In this document: piece after piece, positions 43,208 through 51,423 of the stretch
How positions within the stretch are numbered: the first letter of the stretch is position 1
Layout: each line of letters begins with the position of its first letter
Assembly: GCA_964610505.1 (NCBI GenBank)
Contig: CAZSXU010000009.1
Coordinates: forward strand, 59,297 to 123,296
Length of the DNA stretch: 64,000 nucleotides
DNA from: CAZSXU01 sp964610505
GTDB taxonomy: Bacteria; Arandabacterota; Arandabacteria; JAGLYR01
Direction of reading: 5' to 3'
Notes under the pieces: generated by a model
What the model was told of the DNA's origin: nothing
The model's database searches: none
The model's input: only the letters and a program-made list of their open reading frames with translations
Program-made: the position numbers and the translations under genes

Positions 43208-44755
43208 TCAAGATTCCTTGCGGGGAAAGAACAGCCGGAAGGTCACCCCGCCTCTCTCCCCACTTCGAACCTCCACGGTGCCGGCGTGGTCCGTCACAAT
43301 CCGGTGGACGACGGCCAGTCCCAGGCCCGTGCCCCGTTTCTTGGTCGTGACGTAGGGGTCAAACACTCGATCCCGAATGTCGGGCGGCAGGCCCGGACCC
43401 GTGTCCGCGACCGAGATCCACACGCCTGGACGGTCCGGCTGCCCGCTCTCCTCCACCCGCAGCGAGAGCGTCCCGCCGTCGGGCATGGCCTCGAGCGCGT
43501 TTTTCACGAGGTTGCCCAATGCCTGGCGGAACTGTCCCGGATCAACACCTACCTTCGGAAGACCCGGCGGAACCTCCACACGAAAGTCGACCCCGGGCCC
43601 GGACTCCCGGTAGAGGTCCACAATCGATCCAACGAGCTCGCCGGCATCCGAGGGCACCGGCGCCGGCGGCGGCATGCGGGCAAACCGCGAGAACTCGTCG
43701 GCCAGCCGTCTCAGGTTCACCACTTCCGCATCGATGAGATCCAGACACTCGGTGAACACCTGTCCGGTTTCGGCGTCACCGTCGGGCACGCGCCGTCGCA
43801 GCCGGTGGATGGAGAGTTGGACCGGCGTGAGGGGATTCTTGATCTCATGGGCGATGCGGCGCGCCACGTCACGCCACGCCGCCACCCGCTCGGCCCGCAT
43901 CAGGCTCTCCTTGGATACGCGAAGGTCCTGGGTCATCTGGTTGAAGGACGTCACGAGGAGCCCGACCTCGTCCTTTGCCTTCACCTCCACCGGGTGATCC
44001 AGGTCCCCCGACGAGAGTCGACGGGTCCCCTCAACCAGTTCGAGGATGGGCCTCGAGATACTGCGGGCCAGCATTCGAGCAACGAAGAGGGAAAGGATGA
44101 TGACGAGGGCCATCACGACTACGGTTCCGATCACGATCGTGGCCGCCTGGATCCGCTCATAGCCCGCCAGGCGCCGGTAGAGATCGGCGTCCGCCGCCAG
44201 GCTCCTAATCCTCTCCATCATCTCGACCGGAGGTTGGACGCCGACGAGCAGAAGGCCTCCATCCGGCGAACCGGTCATCGGCAGGAGAGCGCACACCGAT
44301 GGGCTCTTGAGATCCAGAGGCGGCGCTGCCGACCCGGCGATTGCGTCGCGCGCCACAGCGGCTTCGAGCCGTTCGGGCGGCTCTCCGCCTCCCCCCGTAG
44401 CCCAACGGCGCCAGCCGTCCTCGCCCGGGCGGTAGACGGCGAGCAGGTCGGCCTCGACCTCCGCCGCGTTCGCGGCGAGAAAGTCTGACGTCTCCCGGGC
44501 GTTAAGGGCCGGATCCAGGAGAACCAGAAGGAATTCTCCGGCGGCCTGGGCCTCGTCCCGGTAGTGTTCGAGGCTCTCCCGAGCCACGGCGAGTGAGTTC
44601 TCGAGCGTCCGCTCGATGCCGGGATTCTGCCAGTACTCAATCGTAGCGGTGAGGTACCGCAGGTAGAACAGCGTCAGGAGGCCGATGGGGACGACGGCGA
44701 GAAGCACGAACAGGAGTGCCAGTCGGGTTCGAATGCCCATTCGCAGCGTCGCCAT
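43208..44755 (-). CDS. NtrY-type sensor histidine kinase
   Basis: 515 residues from ATG at 44755 (GGAGG upstream). Two membrane helices (about 10-33 and 205-230) enclose a periplasmic domain; then HAMP (about 230-285, ARSISRPILELVEGTRRLSSGDLDHPVEV), HisKA with the NtrY-style AHEIKNPLTPVQLSIHRL, and HATPase with NLVKNALEAMPDGG, DTGPGLP and GTGLGLAVV. Senses an envelope signal and phosphorylates the NtrX-like regulator 66 bp downstream. Transcribed from its own promoter, divergent from the barrel fusion gene. Confidence 0.92.
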   Translation of the reverse strand: MATLRMGIRTRLALLFVLLAVVPIGLLTLFYLRYLTATIEYWQNPGIERTLENSLAVARESLEHYRDEAQAAGEFLLVLLDPALNARETSDFLAANAAEVEADLLAVYRPGEDGWRRWATGGGGEPPERLEAAVARDAIAGSAAPPLDLKSPSVCALLPMTGSPDGGLLLVGVQPPVEMMERIRSLAADADLYRRLAGYERIQAATIVIGTVVVMALVIILSLFVARMLARSISRPILELVEGTRRLSSGDLDHPVEVKAKDEVGLLVTSFNQMTQDLRVSKESLMRAERVAAWRDVARRIAHEIKNPLTPVQLSIHRLRRRVPDGDAETGQVFTECLDLIDAEVVNLRRLADEFSRFARMPPPAPVPSDAGELVGSIVDLYRESGPGVDFRVEVPPGLPKVGVDPGQFRQALGNLVKNALEAMPDGGTLSLRVEESGQPDRPGVWISVADTGPGLPPDIRDRVFDPYVTTKKRGTGLGLAVVHRIVTDHAGTVEVRSGERGGVTFRLFFPRKES

Positions 44756-44804
44756 GATTCCTCCCTCGGCCCGGCGAATGAGCGCCGGCCGCATCCTTCA
44801 CAGC

Positions 44805-44833
44805 ACTGTAATGCGAGAAGGGAGCGCGGTCAA
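44805..44833 (-). promoter_or_regulatory. Sigma-70-type promoter for ntrY-ntrX
   Basis: Minus strand TTGACC (44833-44828), 17-base spacer, TACAGT (44810-44805), leader of about 43 bases. Confidence 0.65.
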
Positions 44834-44845
44834 TACCCTAACCGA

Positions 44846-45116
44846 GACCACGGATTGCACAGATCAACACAGAGGCGAAAACCGGACCCCTGGCCACAGA
44901 TTCCACAGATTGGAAAACCGAAAATCCTTCCGCAGATTGCGCAGATTACGCGGATGAAGAAGCTCAAACGTCTTAGCGACAGATTGCACAGACTACACGG
45001 AGGGGTTCCGTCGGGTTTCTGTGGCAAGTGCTTGTAGGGTGTTTCTATGCACTTGTCCAATCTCAATTTTCGACGATCGACTCTCTACTATCTCGGGCCG
45101 GCGTTAGCCGGCCCGG
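44846..45116. repeat. Intergenic repeat cluster, copy 2
   Basis: Four CACAGATT-type units (CCACGGATTGCACAGATC near 44850, CCACAGATTCCACAGATT near 44895, GCAGATTGCGCAGATTACGC near 44934, GACAGATTGCACAGACTAC near 44980), then TTTTCGACGATCGACTCTC and a hairpin GGGCCGGC-GTTA-GCCGGCCC (45095-45114). Same motif order as copy 1 at 40901-41203. Confidence 0.65.
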
Positions 45117-45252
45117 CTTGTGTCAACCAGACACGCCGACGGCGCGACTCTGCCACAGAAGATCACCCGTTCCGGGCCCTTCGAGCAAGCCGATACCCCC
45201 CTAGAAGGCCTCCAGGGGCCCGAAGGGCATTTCCGGCGAGCAACCAAGCGCC

Positions 45253-45268
45253 TGGCACGCCGGTTGCT
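45253..45268 (+). promoter_or_regulatory. Sigma-54 (RpoN) promoter, full consensus match
   Basis: TGGCAC-GCCGG-TTGCT: exact -24 TGGCAC and -12 TTGC with GG and GC ten bases apart. Transcription would start near 45280, about 190 bases before the barrel-fusion start codon. Adjacent to the divergent NtrYX genes, whose regulator is a sigma-54 activator. Confidence 0.7.
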
Positions 45269-45469
45269 GTATGCCGTATATGGAAGGCCGGTAGAATCCA
45301 CCCCCCCTGACCCGCGTCCACTTCTCCCTTTTCGGGACCCCCTTGGAGGTGTAAGATGTCGAGAATCTTGAGAATCCTTTTCGGTGGCTCGCAGGCCGAC
45401 CGGGTTCGGCCGCCGTTTCCGCTGCGGTTCGCCGGGCGCGATCACGATTCTCCTCAGTGGAGGCTTTCG

Positions 45470-47428
45470 ATGCGCAGGATCCGCCTTGCCTTTGCCCCGC
45501 CGCTCGCGTTCCTGACTTTCATGGCATTGGCGGCCGTGCAGGCCGCGGCAGATGACGGTTCCGCCGCCAAGTTCTGGAAGGGCACGCCTCGGGTCCTGGG
45601 CCTCGGTTGCAGCGTGTCCACGGACGACGAGGACCTGGAAAGCCTGAAGAACCGGGCCCTGCGACACGCACCGGGGATAGACTGGGACGCCGCGGTGATC
45701 GACGATGACTACGTCGTGGAGGAGGGTCAGATCTTCGAGGGTGATCTCATCGTCGACGGAGATCTCGAGGTCTACGGGACGGTGCGCGGCGACGTGGTGG
45801 CCTACGGGGACATCCTGCTGGGGCCGGAGGGGCAGATTCGTGGAGACGTCGTGTCCATCGGGGGTGAGATCACGCGGGAAGAGGGCTCGGAGATCCGCGG
45901 CGACGTGACCGAAGTCTGGGAGAGAAGCTACATTGGAAACTCGGTCCGTATCACCGCCAGCGATACCCGCTCGTCGTGCGACAAAGAGAAACTCGAGGAC
46001 CTCTTCCCTAGGCACGTGGACGGCCGTATCCTGTTCCGCTACCAGGATCCCGTGGCCGACGAGGTCTTTCTCGTGGGAGATTTCAACGACTGGGACGAGG
46101 AGGCGGATCCCATGGATCGCGAGGGGATCGTCTGGGAGCTTCTGATCCCGCTGGCCAAGGGCCGGTACGATTACGCGTTCATCGTCGACGGGGAGTGGAC
46201 CCCCGACCCATCCAACCCCGATGTCGTCAAGGACCGGGAGCGGGGAATCCGCTACTCGGTCATCCACGTGGACAAGCGCGGGCGCGTCCAGAAACCCCGG
46301 CGCTGCCGCGCCTCAATCTCCATCAACCGGCACGAGTGGCACGACTTCAACACGGAGGGACACTACAACCGGGTCGACGGGTTCTACCTGGCCGGTTCGG
46401 TAGCGTACGGCGACACGCCGAGCTACCGGCCGAAGGCACGCGGAGAAATCGGCTATGCCTTCGCCCGCGAAACCTGGCTCGGCGAGATTCAGGTCTCGCA
46501 GCCGCTCATCGGAGCCGACAACGGACTATCCATCGGGTTCAACTATCACGAGAGCACGACTCCGCACGACTTCGACACCCAGATCATCAGCGACACGGAG
46601 AACACTCTGGCCGCGCTGTTCCTCAAGGAGGATTTTCGCGACTACTACGAGAGGGTGGGCGGTACGGTGTTCGCCAACGTGAAGGCCGGAAGCCACGTGA
46701 ACCTCCGGGTCCAATACACGGAGGATGATCTGCGGTCTCTGGCGAAGAACTCCGATTGGGCCGTCTTCGGCAAGGACAAGTGCTTCCGCTGCAACCCGTC
46801 CCTCACCGAAGAGATCCCCTACTGCGACCTCCATCGCCGACTGCACTGCTACGCTCACGAGTCTTGCGAGCCGGTGCCCGCTGCGCTCGGTACCATGAAG
46901 AGCATTCGGGCCGTCACCACGATGGACTTCCGGAACGACTGGGAATACCCGACCCGCGGGTTCTTTGCGCGTCTGGCGGGGGAAACCGCCGGGGACGGAT
47001 TGGGCGGGGATTATGCGTTCACCAAATACTGGGTCGACGTACGCAAGTACACGCGGCTGGCGCCCAACTGGTATCTGGATCTGCGGGCGTACGCGGGCGG
47101 TGCGGACGACGGCCTCCCGCCGTGGAAGGAATACTACGTGGGCGGTATCGGCACCCTGCCGGCCCGCCGGTTCAAGGAGTTTCGCGGGAACCGTGTCGTC
47201 CTGGGAAGCCTGGAGTACCGTGTGGCTCTCTCGGATGATTTCCAGGGGGCTTTCTTCGTGGACTCCGGCGACGCCTGGAACGACGGGGAGCGGGCGTACG
47301 ATCTCAAAACCGACGTGGGCCTCGCCCTCCAGGATTCGGATCATGATTTCCGGGTCAGCTACACCAAGAAATCGGAGGATCTCTCGGACGACGGCGTGTG
47401 GGCGCTGCGCCTCAACCGGACCTTTTAG
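45470..47428 (+). CDS. Outer-membrane protein: bactofilin-like helix + CBM48-like domain + Omp85-like barrel
   Basis: 652 residues from ATG at 45470 (GGAGG six bases upstream). Signal peptide (FAPPLAFLTFMALAAVQAAA), then a bactofilin-like repeat region (about 78-150: GDLIVDGDLEVYGTVRGDVV, GQIRGDVVSIGGEI), a CBM48/AMPK-beta-like sandwich (about 184-266: VFLVGDFNDWDEEADPM ... GRYDYAFIVDGEW) and a predicted beta-barrel (about 275-652) whose end resembles the BamA/D15 surface-antigen domain (DFRNDWEYPTRGFFARL, FFVDSGDAWNDG). A Cys/His-rich loop (CFRCNPSLTEEIPYC, HCYAHESC) sits in the barrel. Probable surface protein binding a glycan; function unknown. Likely sigma-54 controlled. Confidence 0.82.
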   Translation: MRRIRLAFAPPLAFLTFMALAAVQAAADDGSAAKFWKGTPRVLGLGCSVSTDDEDLESLKNRALRHAPGIDWDAAVIDDDYVVEEGQIFEGDLIVDGDLEVYGTVRGDVVAYGDILLGPEGQIRGDVVSIGGEITREEGSEIRGDVTEVWERSYIGNSVRITASDTRSSCDKEKLEDLFPRHVDGRILFRYQDPVADEVFLVGDFNDWDEEADPMDREGIVWELLIPLAKGRYDYAFIVDGEWTPDPSNPDVVKDRERGIRYSVIHVDKRGRVQKPRRCRASISINRHEWHDFNTEGHYNRVDGFYLAGSVAYGDTPSYRPKARGEIGYAFARETWLGEIQVSQPLIGADNGLSIGFNYHESTTPHDFDTQIISDTENTLAALFLKEDFRDYYERVGGTVFANVKAGSHVNLRVQYTEDDLRSLAKNSDWAVFGKDKCFRCNPSLTEEIPYCDLHRRLHCYAHESCEPVPAALGTMKSIRAVTTMDFRNDWEYPTRGFFARLAGETAGDGLGGDYAFTKYWVDVRKYTRLAPNWYLDLRAYAGGADDGLPPWKEYYVGGIGTLPARRFKEFRGNRVVLGSLEYRVALSDDFQGAFFVDSGDAWNDGERAYDLKTDVGLALQDSDHDFRVSYTKKSEDLSDDGVWALRLNRTF

Positions 47429-47615
47429 TGAGTCCCCAACTCGGGGTGCGGCATGGCCCGGCCTCGGGAAGAGTTTCGGAACCCGCGGCGAACGTCAAAC
47501 GTAGAGAGAGTAGCCCCACTCAGAGGGTGGTGAAGGCGAACACGCGAGGAGCTCATGCGGACGACCGGAACGCTCCGGGTCCTGAAAGGCGCCTCCAGAT
47601 GATCGGGAAACAGCC

Positions 47616-48293
47616 GTGAGTTGGTCCCCTGCCGGACAAACACATACCGCCAAACAAGCCCTGGGATGGGTTGTGTTCCTGGCCGGGATGATCCTGGCGC
47701 CCACAGCCCGGGCCGCGTCAGACGTAGAGATCCTCGGCGTGGAGATTCGGTCCGATTCCCTCTGGATGACTTTCGAGATTGACCGGGAGTTCTTCGACAA
47801 GCTGGCCGACACCCTGGACCGGGGCTTCTCCGCCACCCTCAAGTATACGATCGAAATCTGGCAACCCCGCCGCACGTGGTTTGATCGCCTGGCCGAATCC
47901 ATCGTCGTTCCCTACAAGCTCAGATACGATTCGTGGTCCGGGGAGTACGTCGCGCTTGGACCCGAGGGGGAGCTGGATGCGCAGATATCCCCGAAGAATC
48001 TGTCCATCTGCCACACGGGCGCCAACCGCGTACCCGTGATCGACGTGGATCGCCTGAAACCCGACCGCTCGTACTACCTCCATCTGAGAGTGGAGCTGCA
48101 GCCCCTGACGGTCGAGGAAGTCCGTGAGCTGGAGGGATGGCTTCGAGGAACATGGAGCGGATCCGACGGCCGGACGTCCCGCACGCGAGGCGTTTCCCGG
48201 GGCCTGTTCGGCCTGGTGAAGAACCTCACCGGCTTCGGCGACGAGGTCGTCAGCACCCGCTCGGAGAACTTCAATCTGGATGAATTGCGATAG
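47616..48293 (+). CDS. DUF4390-type secreted protein
   Basis: 225 residues; GTG start. Signal peptide (ALGWVVFLAGMILAPTARA), then a beta-rich domain: VEIRSDSLWMTFEIDREFFDKLADTLDRGFSATLKYTIEIWQPR, later HLRVELQPLTVEEVRELEGWLRG. This pattern fits DUF4390, a family often found beside NtrY/NtrX genes, which agrees with the ntrYX pair 3 kb away. Role unknown. It lies 187 bp after the barrel-fusion gene on the same strand and may share its transcript. Ends before a hairpin at 48354. Confidence 0.72.
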   Translation: MSWSPAGQTHTAKQALGWVVFLAGMILAPTARAASDVEILGVEIRSDSLWMTFEIDREFFDKLADTLDRGFSATLKYTIEIWQPRRTWFDRLAESIVVPYKLRYDSWSGEYVALGPEGELDAQISPKNLSICHTGANRVPVIDVDRLKPDRSYYLHLRVELQPLTVEEVRELEGWLRGTWSGSDGRTSRTRGVSRGLFGLVKNLTGFGDEVVSTRSENFNLDELR

Positions 48294-48353
48294 CAGGAGC
48301 GCGCGTCAGGCCCAAGCCCTGGTTTGCCGTCCTCGTCACTTGCCCTGACCGAA

Positions 48354-48377
48354 ACGGGGCGCGATCCCTCGCGCCCC
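48354..48377. terminator. Bidirectional hairpin between convergent genes
   Basis: Nine-base perfect arms CGGGGCGCG (48354-48362) and CGCGCCCCG (48369-48377) with a six-base loop; only AAA/TTT flank it. Confidence 0.6.
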
Positions 48378-48471
48378 GAAATGGTATCCTGTTCGTGTCC
48401 TTCAAGGCCCCGGTTTCTCCAATGCTCCTTTCCAAGAACGAACCACGAATTGCGAAATGCGAATTACGGCC

Positions 48472-49392
48472 TCACCGCACGGTCTCCACATTCACCGTCG
48501 CCAGGCTGGCCGAGATTTCAAACAGGAGTTCTCCCCGGGTCTTGCCGTACTCCTCATTCACGTAGACGTCATCCTCTTCTTCGAAAGGCCCACTCACCGA
48601 TACCGAGGCCAGCGAGCAGGACGAACAGTCCAGCATCACGCCCACGTCTCTGGGGACCAGGATCGTCATCTGGCCCACCCCCAGGTTGATTTCCACCATC
48701 GCCCGGTGGCTCAACTCGCCCGAGAAGTCCAGCGTGAAGAGCCCGGCCCCCCCGTTGAACTCCATCCGGTCGAAATCCAGGTTTCCCAGCCCCTCGAATC
48801 GCATCTTGGCCGCCCCACCGTCGATGCTGATGATCCTCGTCCGGTGGTCGGCCGCCTCGTCCACGGTAACTTCCAGCTCGCAGGCCCCGGCCTCGATGTC
48901 CAGGTCCGAGATCATGAGACCCGTGAGATCGATGTGATTGCCGCTGGCCCCTGTTTCGATGTTCAGGGAAATCGGGATCTCGTCGGTGAGGTCGATGGAC
49001 CAGTCGTTACGCTCGTTGTCGTTCCACCATCCCCCCCATGCATCGTCATCGATATCGATCCTGACATTGTCCTCGTCGTGTTCCCAGTGTTCGATGTTCT
49101 CGGACTTGATCTTCAGCAACCCCGCCCGGCCACGCTTGCGGTAGGAGAACTCGGGCGGGTCGCCGTCTTCCGGGAACTCGAGCGCGGCCCGAATGACGTC
49201 GTCGCCCCTCCCCCTCTGGAGATCCAGTTGTCCGGCTCCGAAGGTCAGGTGCACGTCCAGACGCTTCTCGGATGTCAGCGGCACGCTCTTCTTGATCACC
49301 TCGCGGTCCATCTTCGCCGTGACCGGCCCGGGCAGGATCCACAGGGCGAGCAGGGCCGCCGGTCCGATGACTCCAAACGCTCTCTTCCACAT
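48472..49392 (-). CDS. Secreted toast-rack (DUF2154/DUF4097-like) protein
   Basis: 306 residues from ATG at 49392 (GAGGGGG upstream). Signal peptide (AFGVIGPAALLALWILPGPVTA), then a repetitive single-stranded beta-solenoid-like region: LTFGAGQLDLQRGRGDDV, IPISLNIETGASGNHIDLTGL, LDIEAGACELEVTVDEAA, EINLGVGQMTILVPRDVGV. The pattern of alternating short strands with G-A-G turns is that of toast-rack adhesin-like domains. It is the last gene of the ECF-sigma operon. Possibly a surface or periplasmic sensor; no enzyme motif. Confidence 0.75.
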   Translation of the reverse strand: MWKRAFGVIGPAALLALWILPGPVTAKMDREVIKKSVPLTSEKRLDVHLTFGAGQLDLQRGRGDDVIRAALEFPEDGDPPEFSYRKRGRAGLLKIKSENIEHWEHDEDNVRIDIDDDAWGGWWNDNERNDWSIDLTDEIPISLNIETGASGNHIDLTGLMISDLDIEAGACELEVTVDEAADHRTRIISIDGGAAKMRFEGLGNLDFDRMEFNGGAGLFTLDFSGELSHRAMVEINLGVGQMTILVPRDVGVMLDCSSCSLASVSVSGPFEEEDDVYVNEEYGKTRGELLFEISASLATVNVETVR

Positions 49393-49563
49393 GGTTGTTA
49401 CCCCCTCTGGGTGAATGGGCACGTGGGAAAGAAAGCGAGCCCCCTCATCCGCAGATCACGCAGAGTCCTCGCTTCCCGCATGCTCGCTCCCCGTTGTCCT
49501 GAAACCCGTTTCTGTTCATGACCCTCAGAACTCAGAACGTAGAACGTCGCACTCAGAACCGTA

Positions 49564-50772
49564 TCACGCCTGCTGGACCTCCGGCCCGGCCGGCGGTTCG
49601 GCTTGCGGCCCAGGCGTCGGAGTACCGGCCTTCTGCTCTTTACGGCCATACTCTCGCGTTCCGAATCGAGTCATCACCACGGCGCCCAGCCCCGTGGTCA
49701 GCGCGAACCAGGCCACGAGCGATCCCAGAACCCGAATCCCCAGCGCCGGACCCCAGAACACACCGCCGATGATCGAGAGAATTCGGGCGATGGCGGGCAC
49801 CAGTAGCACGATCACCGCACCGATGAACACGTGCCCGGAGCGGGATCGAGACCCGGCCGAGTCTCCCGAGACGGCCTCTCCCACCCGGAGAGAAATGCCG
49901 GCGAACGCCCACAGGCAGGCCAACCCCACGAGCAGCCAGAGCAGGATCACCAGCGGAATTCCGACAATGGTAATGGCCAGGATGAGACTGACGACGAACA
50001 GGATGATCTCCGCCAGAAGCCCGTAGAGCCACGACTTGAGGATGTCCCCGCGAATCGCCGTATTCACGCGGCCGATGCTCTCCCGGAAGATCAGCGAGAC
50101 AAGCAATGCGACGACGACCAGAATTCCCATCATGGCCAGAGAGAACAACGACAACCAGCCCCGCTTCAACATGAAAGGCGGGAGGCATTCATCCTCCCAC
50201 AGCCTTTCGCAGATGACCTGAGGCCCAACGCTAACCGTCTGGCCCCGGACGTGCGATCCGGGCTTCTCGACCAACTGCCCGAAGACGGAGATGGCTTCAC
50301 CGTTAACGACCGCCGTGTTCTCCAAGCGCACGTCGCCGAAGACCGCGACCACGTCGCCGGCCACTTTCCCTTCGACGGTCACGCCGCCGCCGACCGCCAC
50401 GACGTCGCCGTTGATGAGTTCGTACCTGGCGATGTGGATGTCCTTACCTAGCCGCACCTTGTCCGATCGTCTGACGACGCGGTAGTCCGACTTGATATCC
50501 TCGATTTCCTCGATCGCCTCTTCGGCCTGCCTCAGAGCTTCCTCGACGCTGACCCGGATGGCGTCCCGGTCGATCGTGATCACGGATCCGTCGTCGAACT
50601 CGATCTCCCCGCCTCCGATTCGAATGCGACTGGATCTCCTCCCATATTCCTCTTCGGCCTTCAGCGAATCCGCATCCGGCGGCGGATCGGCAGATCCCAG
50701 CGAGGCCCATCCGATGAACAGGGTCATCGCCAGCAGCGGAAGAGAACACCGGCTAGACAACAAGGCTCGCAT
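49564..50772 (-). CDS. Membrane protein with bactofilin-like domain
   Basis: 402 residues from ATG at 50772 (AAAGGAGG upstream). Signal peptide, a coiled segment (VEEALRQAEEAIEEIEDIKSD), then a polymer-forming bactofilin-like repeat (about 120-180: GDVVAVGGGVTVEGKVAGDVVAVFGDVRLENTAVVNGEAISVFGQ) and four membrane helices (about 205-225, 245-270, 270-295, 320-360). The C-terminus is rich in Pro and Glu. The start overlaps the end of the anti-sigma gene by 20 bp. The solenoid should face the periplasm. Unknown function; fits a cell-envelope scaffold. Confidence 0.8.
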   Translation of the reverse strand: MRALLSSRCSLPLLAMTLFIGWASLGSADPPPDADSLKAEEEYGRRSSRIRIGGGEIEFDDGSVITIDRDAIRVSVEEALRQAEEAIEEIEDIKSDYRVVRRSDKVRLGKDIHIARYELINGDVVAVGGGVTVEGKVAGDVVAVFGDVRLENTAVVNGEAISVFGQLVEKPGSHVRGQTVSVGPQVICERLWEDECLPPFMLKRGWLSLFSLAMMGILVVVALLVSLIFRESIGRVNTAIRGDILKSWLYGLLAEIILFVVSLILAITIVGIPLVILLWLLVGLACLWAFAGISLRVGEAVSGDSAGSRSRSGHVFIGAVIVLLVPAIARILSIIGGVFWGPALGIRVLGSLVAWFALTTGLGAVVMTRFGTREYGRKEQKAGTPTPGPQAEPPAGPEVQQA

Positions 50773-51394
50773 CTCTGGTCCTCCTTTGCATGCTGTACCT
50801 GGATATCCACCAGACAAGGCCGAGACACGCGACTCCGATCGTGCACCAAAGGGCGATGGGCACGACCAGATCGAGAAGGCCGCTGTACACCGATTTCCCC
50901 ACCAACCCGATCGGGGATGAAACGGTCTTTGCCTGGTCGCTGATGGCTTCGATTTCTTTGGGATCACTCGCCAGTTCCACGAGACGAACCGTGGCCCGGG
51001 CCATTGGTTCGGCCAGCCAGGTGGTTACGAAACTCGAGGACACGCGGACCGTCGCCGGTCCGGCGAAGACGGCAAGGACGATCAGGGCCGCCGCAGCTGT
51101 GGCCGGCCTCACCCAACGGCCGAACGCCACGCCCATGAGATCCTTCCAGCCCAACCGCTCCCCGGCCCTGCCCCGCTCCAGGCGGACCCGGCGGAGCACC
51201 AGGTCGTCGAACCCCTCGGGCGGGCGGACCGGGCGGAGATCCTCGAGCCATTCGATGGTCTGGGTCAGAGACGCCATTTCTCTGCGGCACTTCGAGCACC
51301 GTTCGAGATGTCTCTCCAGAAGAACCCGATCCTCCGGATCGAGTACCCCCTCCATCTTCTGGCGAATCTTGTCTTTTGCCCGTCGACAGTTCAT
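50753..51394 (-). CDS. Anti-sigma factor with HC2 zinc finger
   Basis: 213 residues. N-terminal zinc-binding anti-sigma domain with Cys3 and His29-x3-Cys33-x2-Cys36 (ERHLERCSKC), then a membrane helix (about 95-115) and a second hydrophobic segment near 180-200. It should hold the ECF sigma factor of this operon at the membrane. The gene lies two places downstream of the sigma gene, with a DUF4097 gene between them, rather than directly after as usual. Confidence 0.85.
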   Translation of the reverse strand: MNCRRAKDKIRQKMEGVLDPEDRVLLERHLERCSKCRREMASLTQTIEWLEDLRPVRPPEGFDDLVLRRVRLERGRAGERLGWKDLMGVAFGRWVRPATAAAALIVLAVFAGPATVRVSSSFVTTWLAEPMARATVRLVELASDPKEIEAISDQAKTVSSPIGLVGKSVYSGLLDLVVPIALWCTIGVACLGLVWWISRYSMQRRTRDASLVV

Positions 51395-51423
51395 GGTCCT
51401 TCACCCGGAGGGAAATCCCCTCA

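Larger units (their letters stand above)
44756..45469. other. Divergent intergenic region: ntrY promoter, repeats, sigma-54 promoter
   Basis: 714 bases. The ntrY promoter is at 44805-44833, repeat cluster copy 2 at 44846-45116 and the sigma-54 promoter at 45253-45268. Frames inside the repeats are spurious. The frame of the barrel gene is open back to 45356, but the signal peptide begins at 45470. Confidence 0.6.

Noticed and set aside
42116..44488. Plus-strand open frame of 790 codons
   Set aside because: Antisense to ntrX and ntrY; composition is that of a reverse-frame shadow.
44830..45066. 78-codon minus-strand frame rich in ICAICG/ICGICG
   Set aside because: A translation of the CACAGATT-type repeats; such frames are often wrongly called hypothetical proteins.
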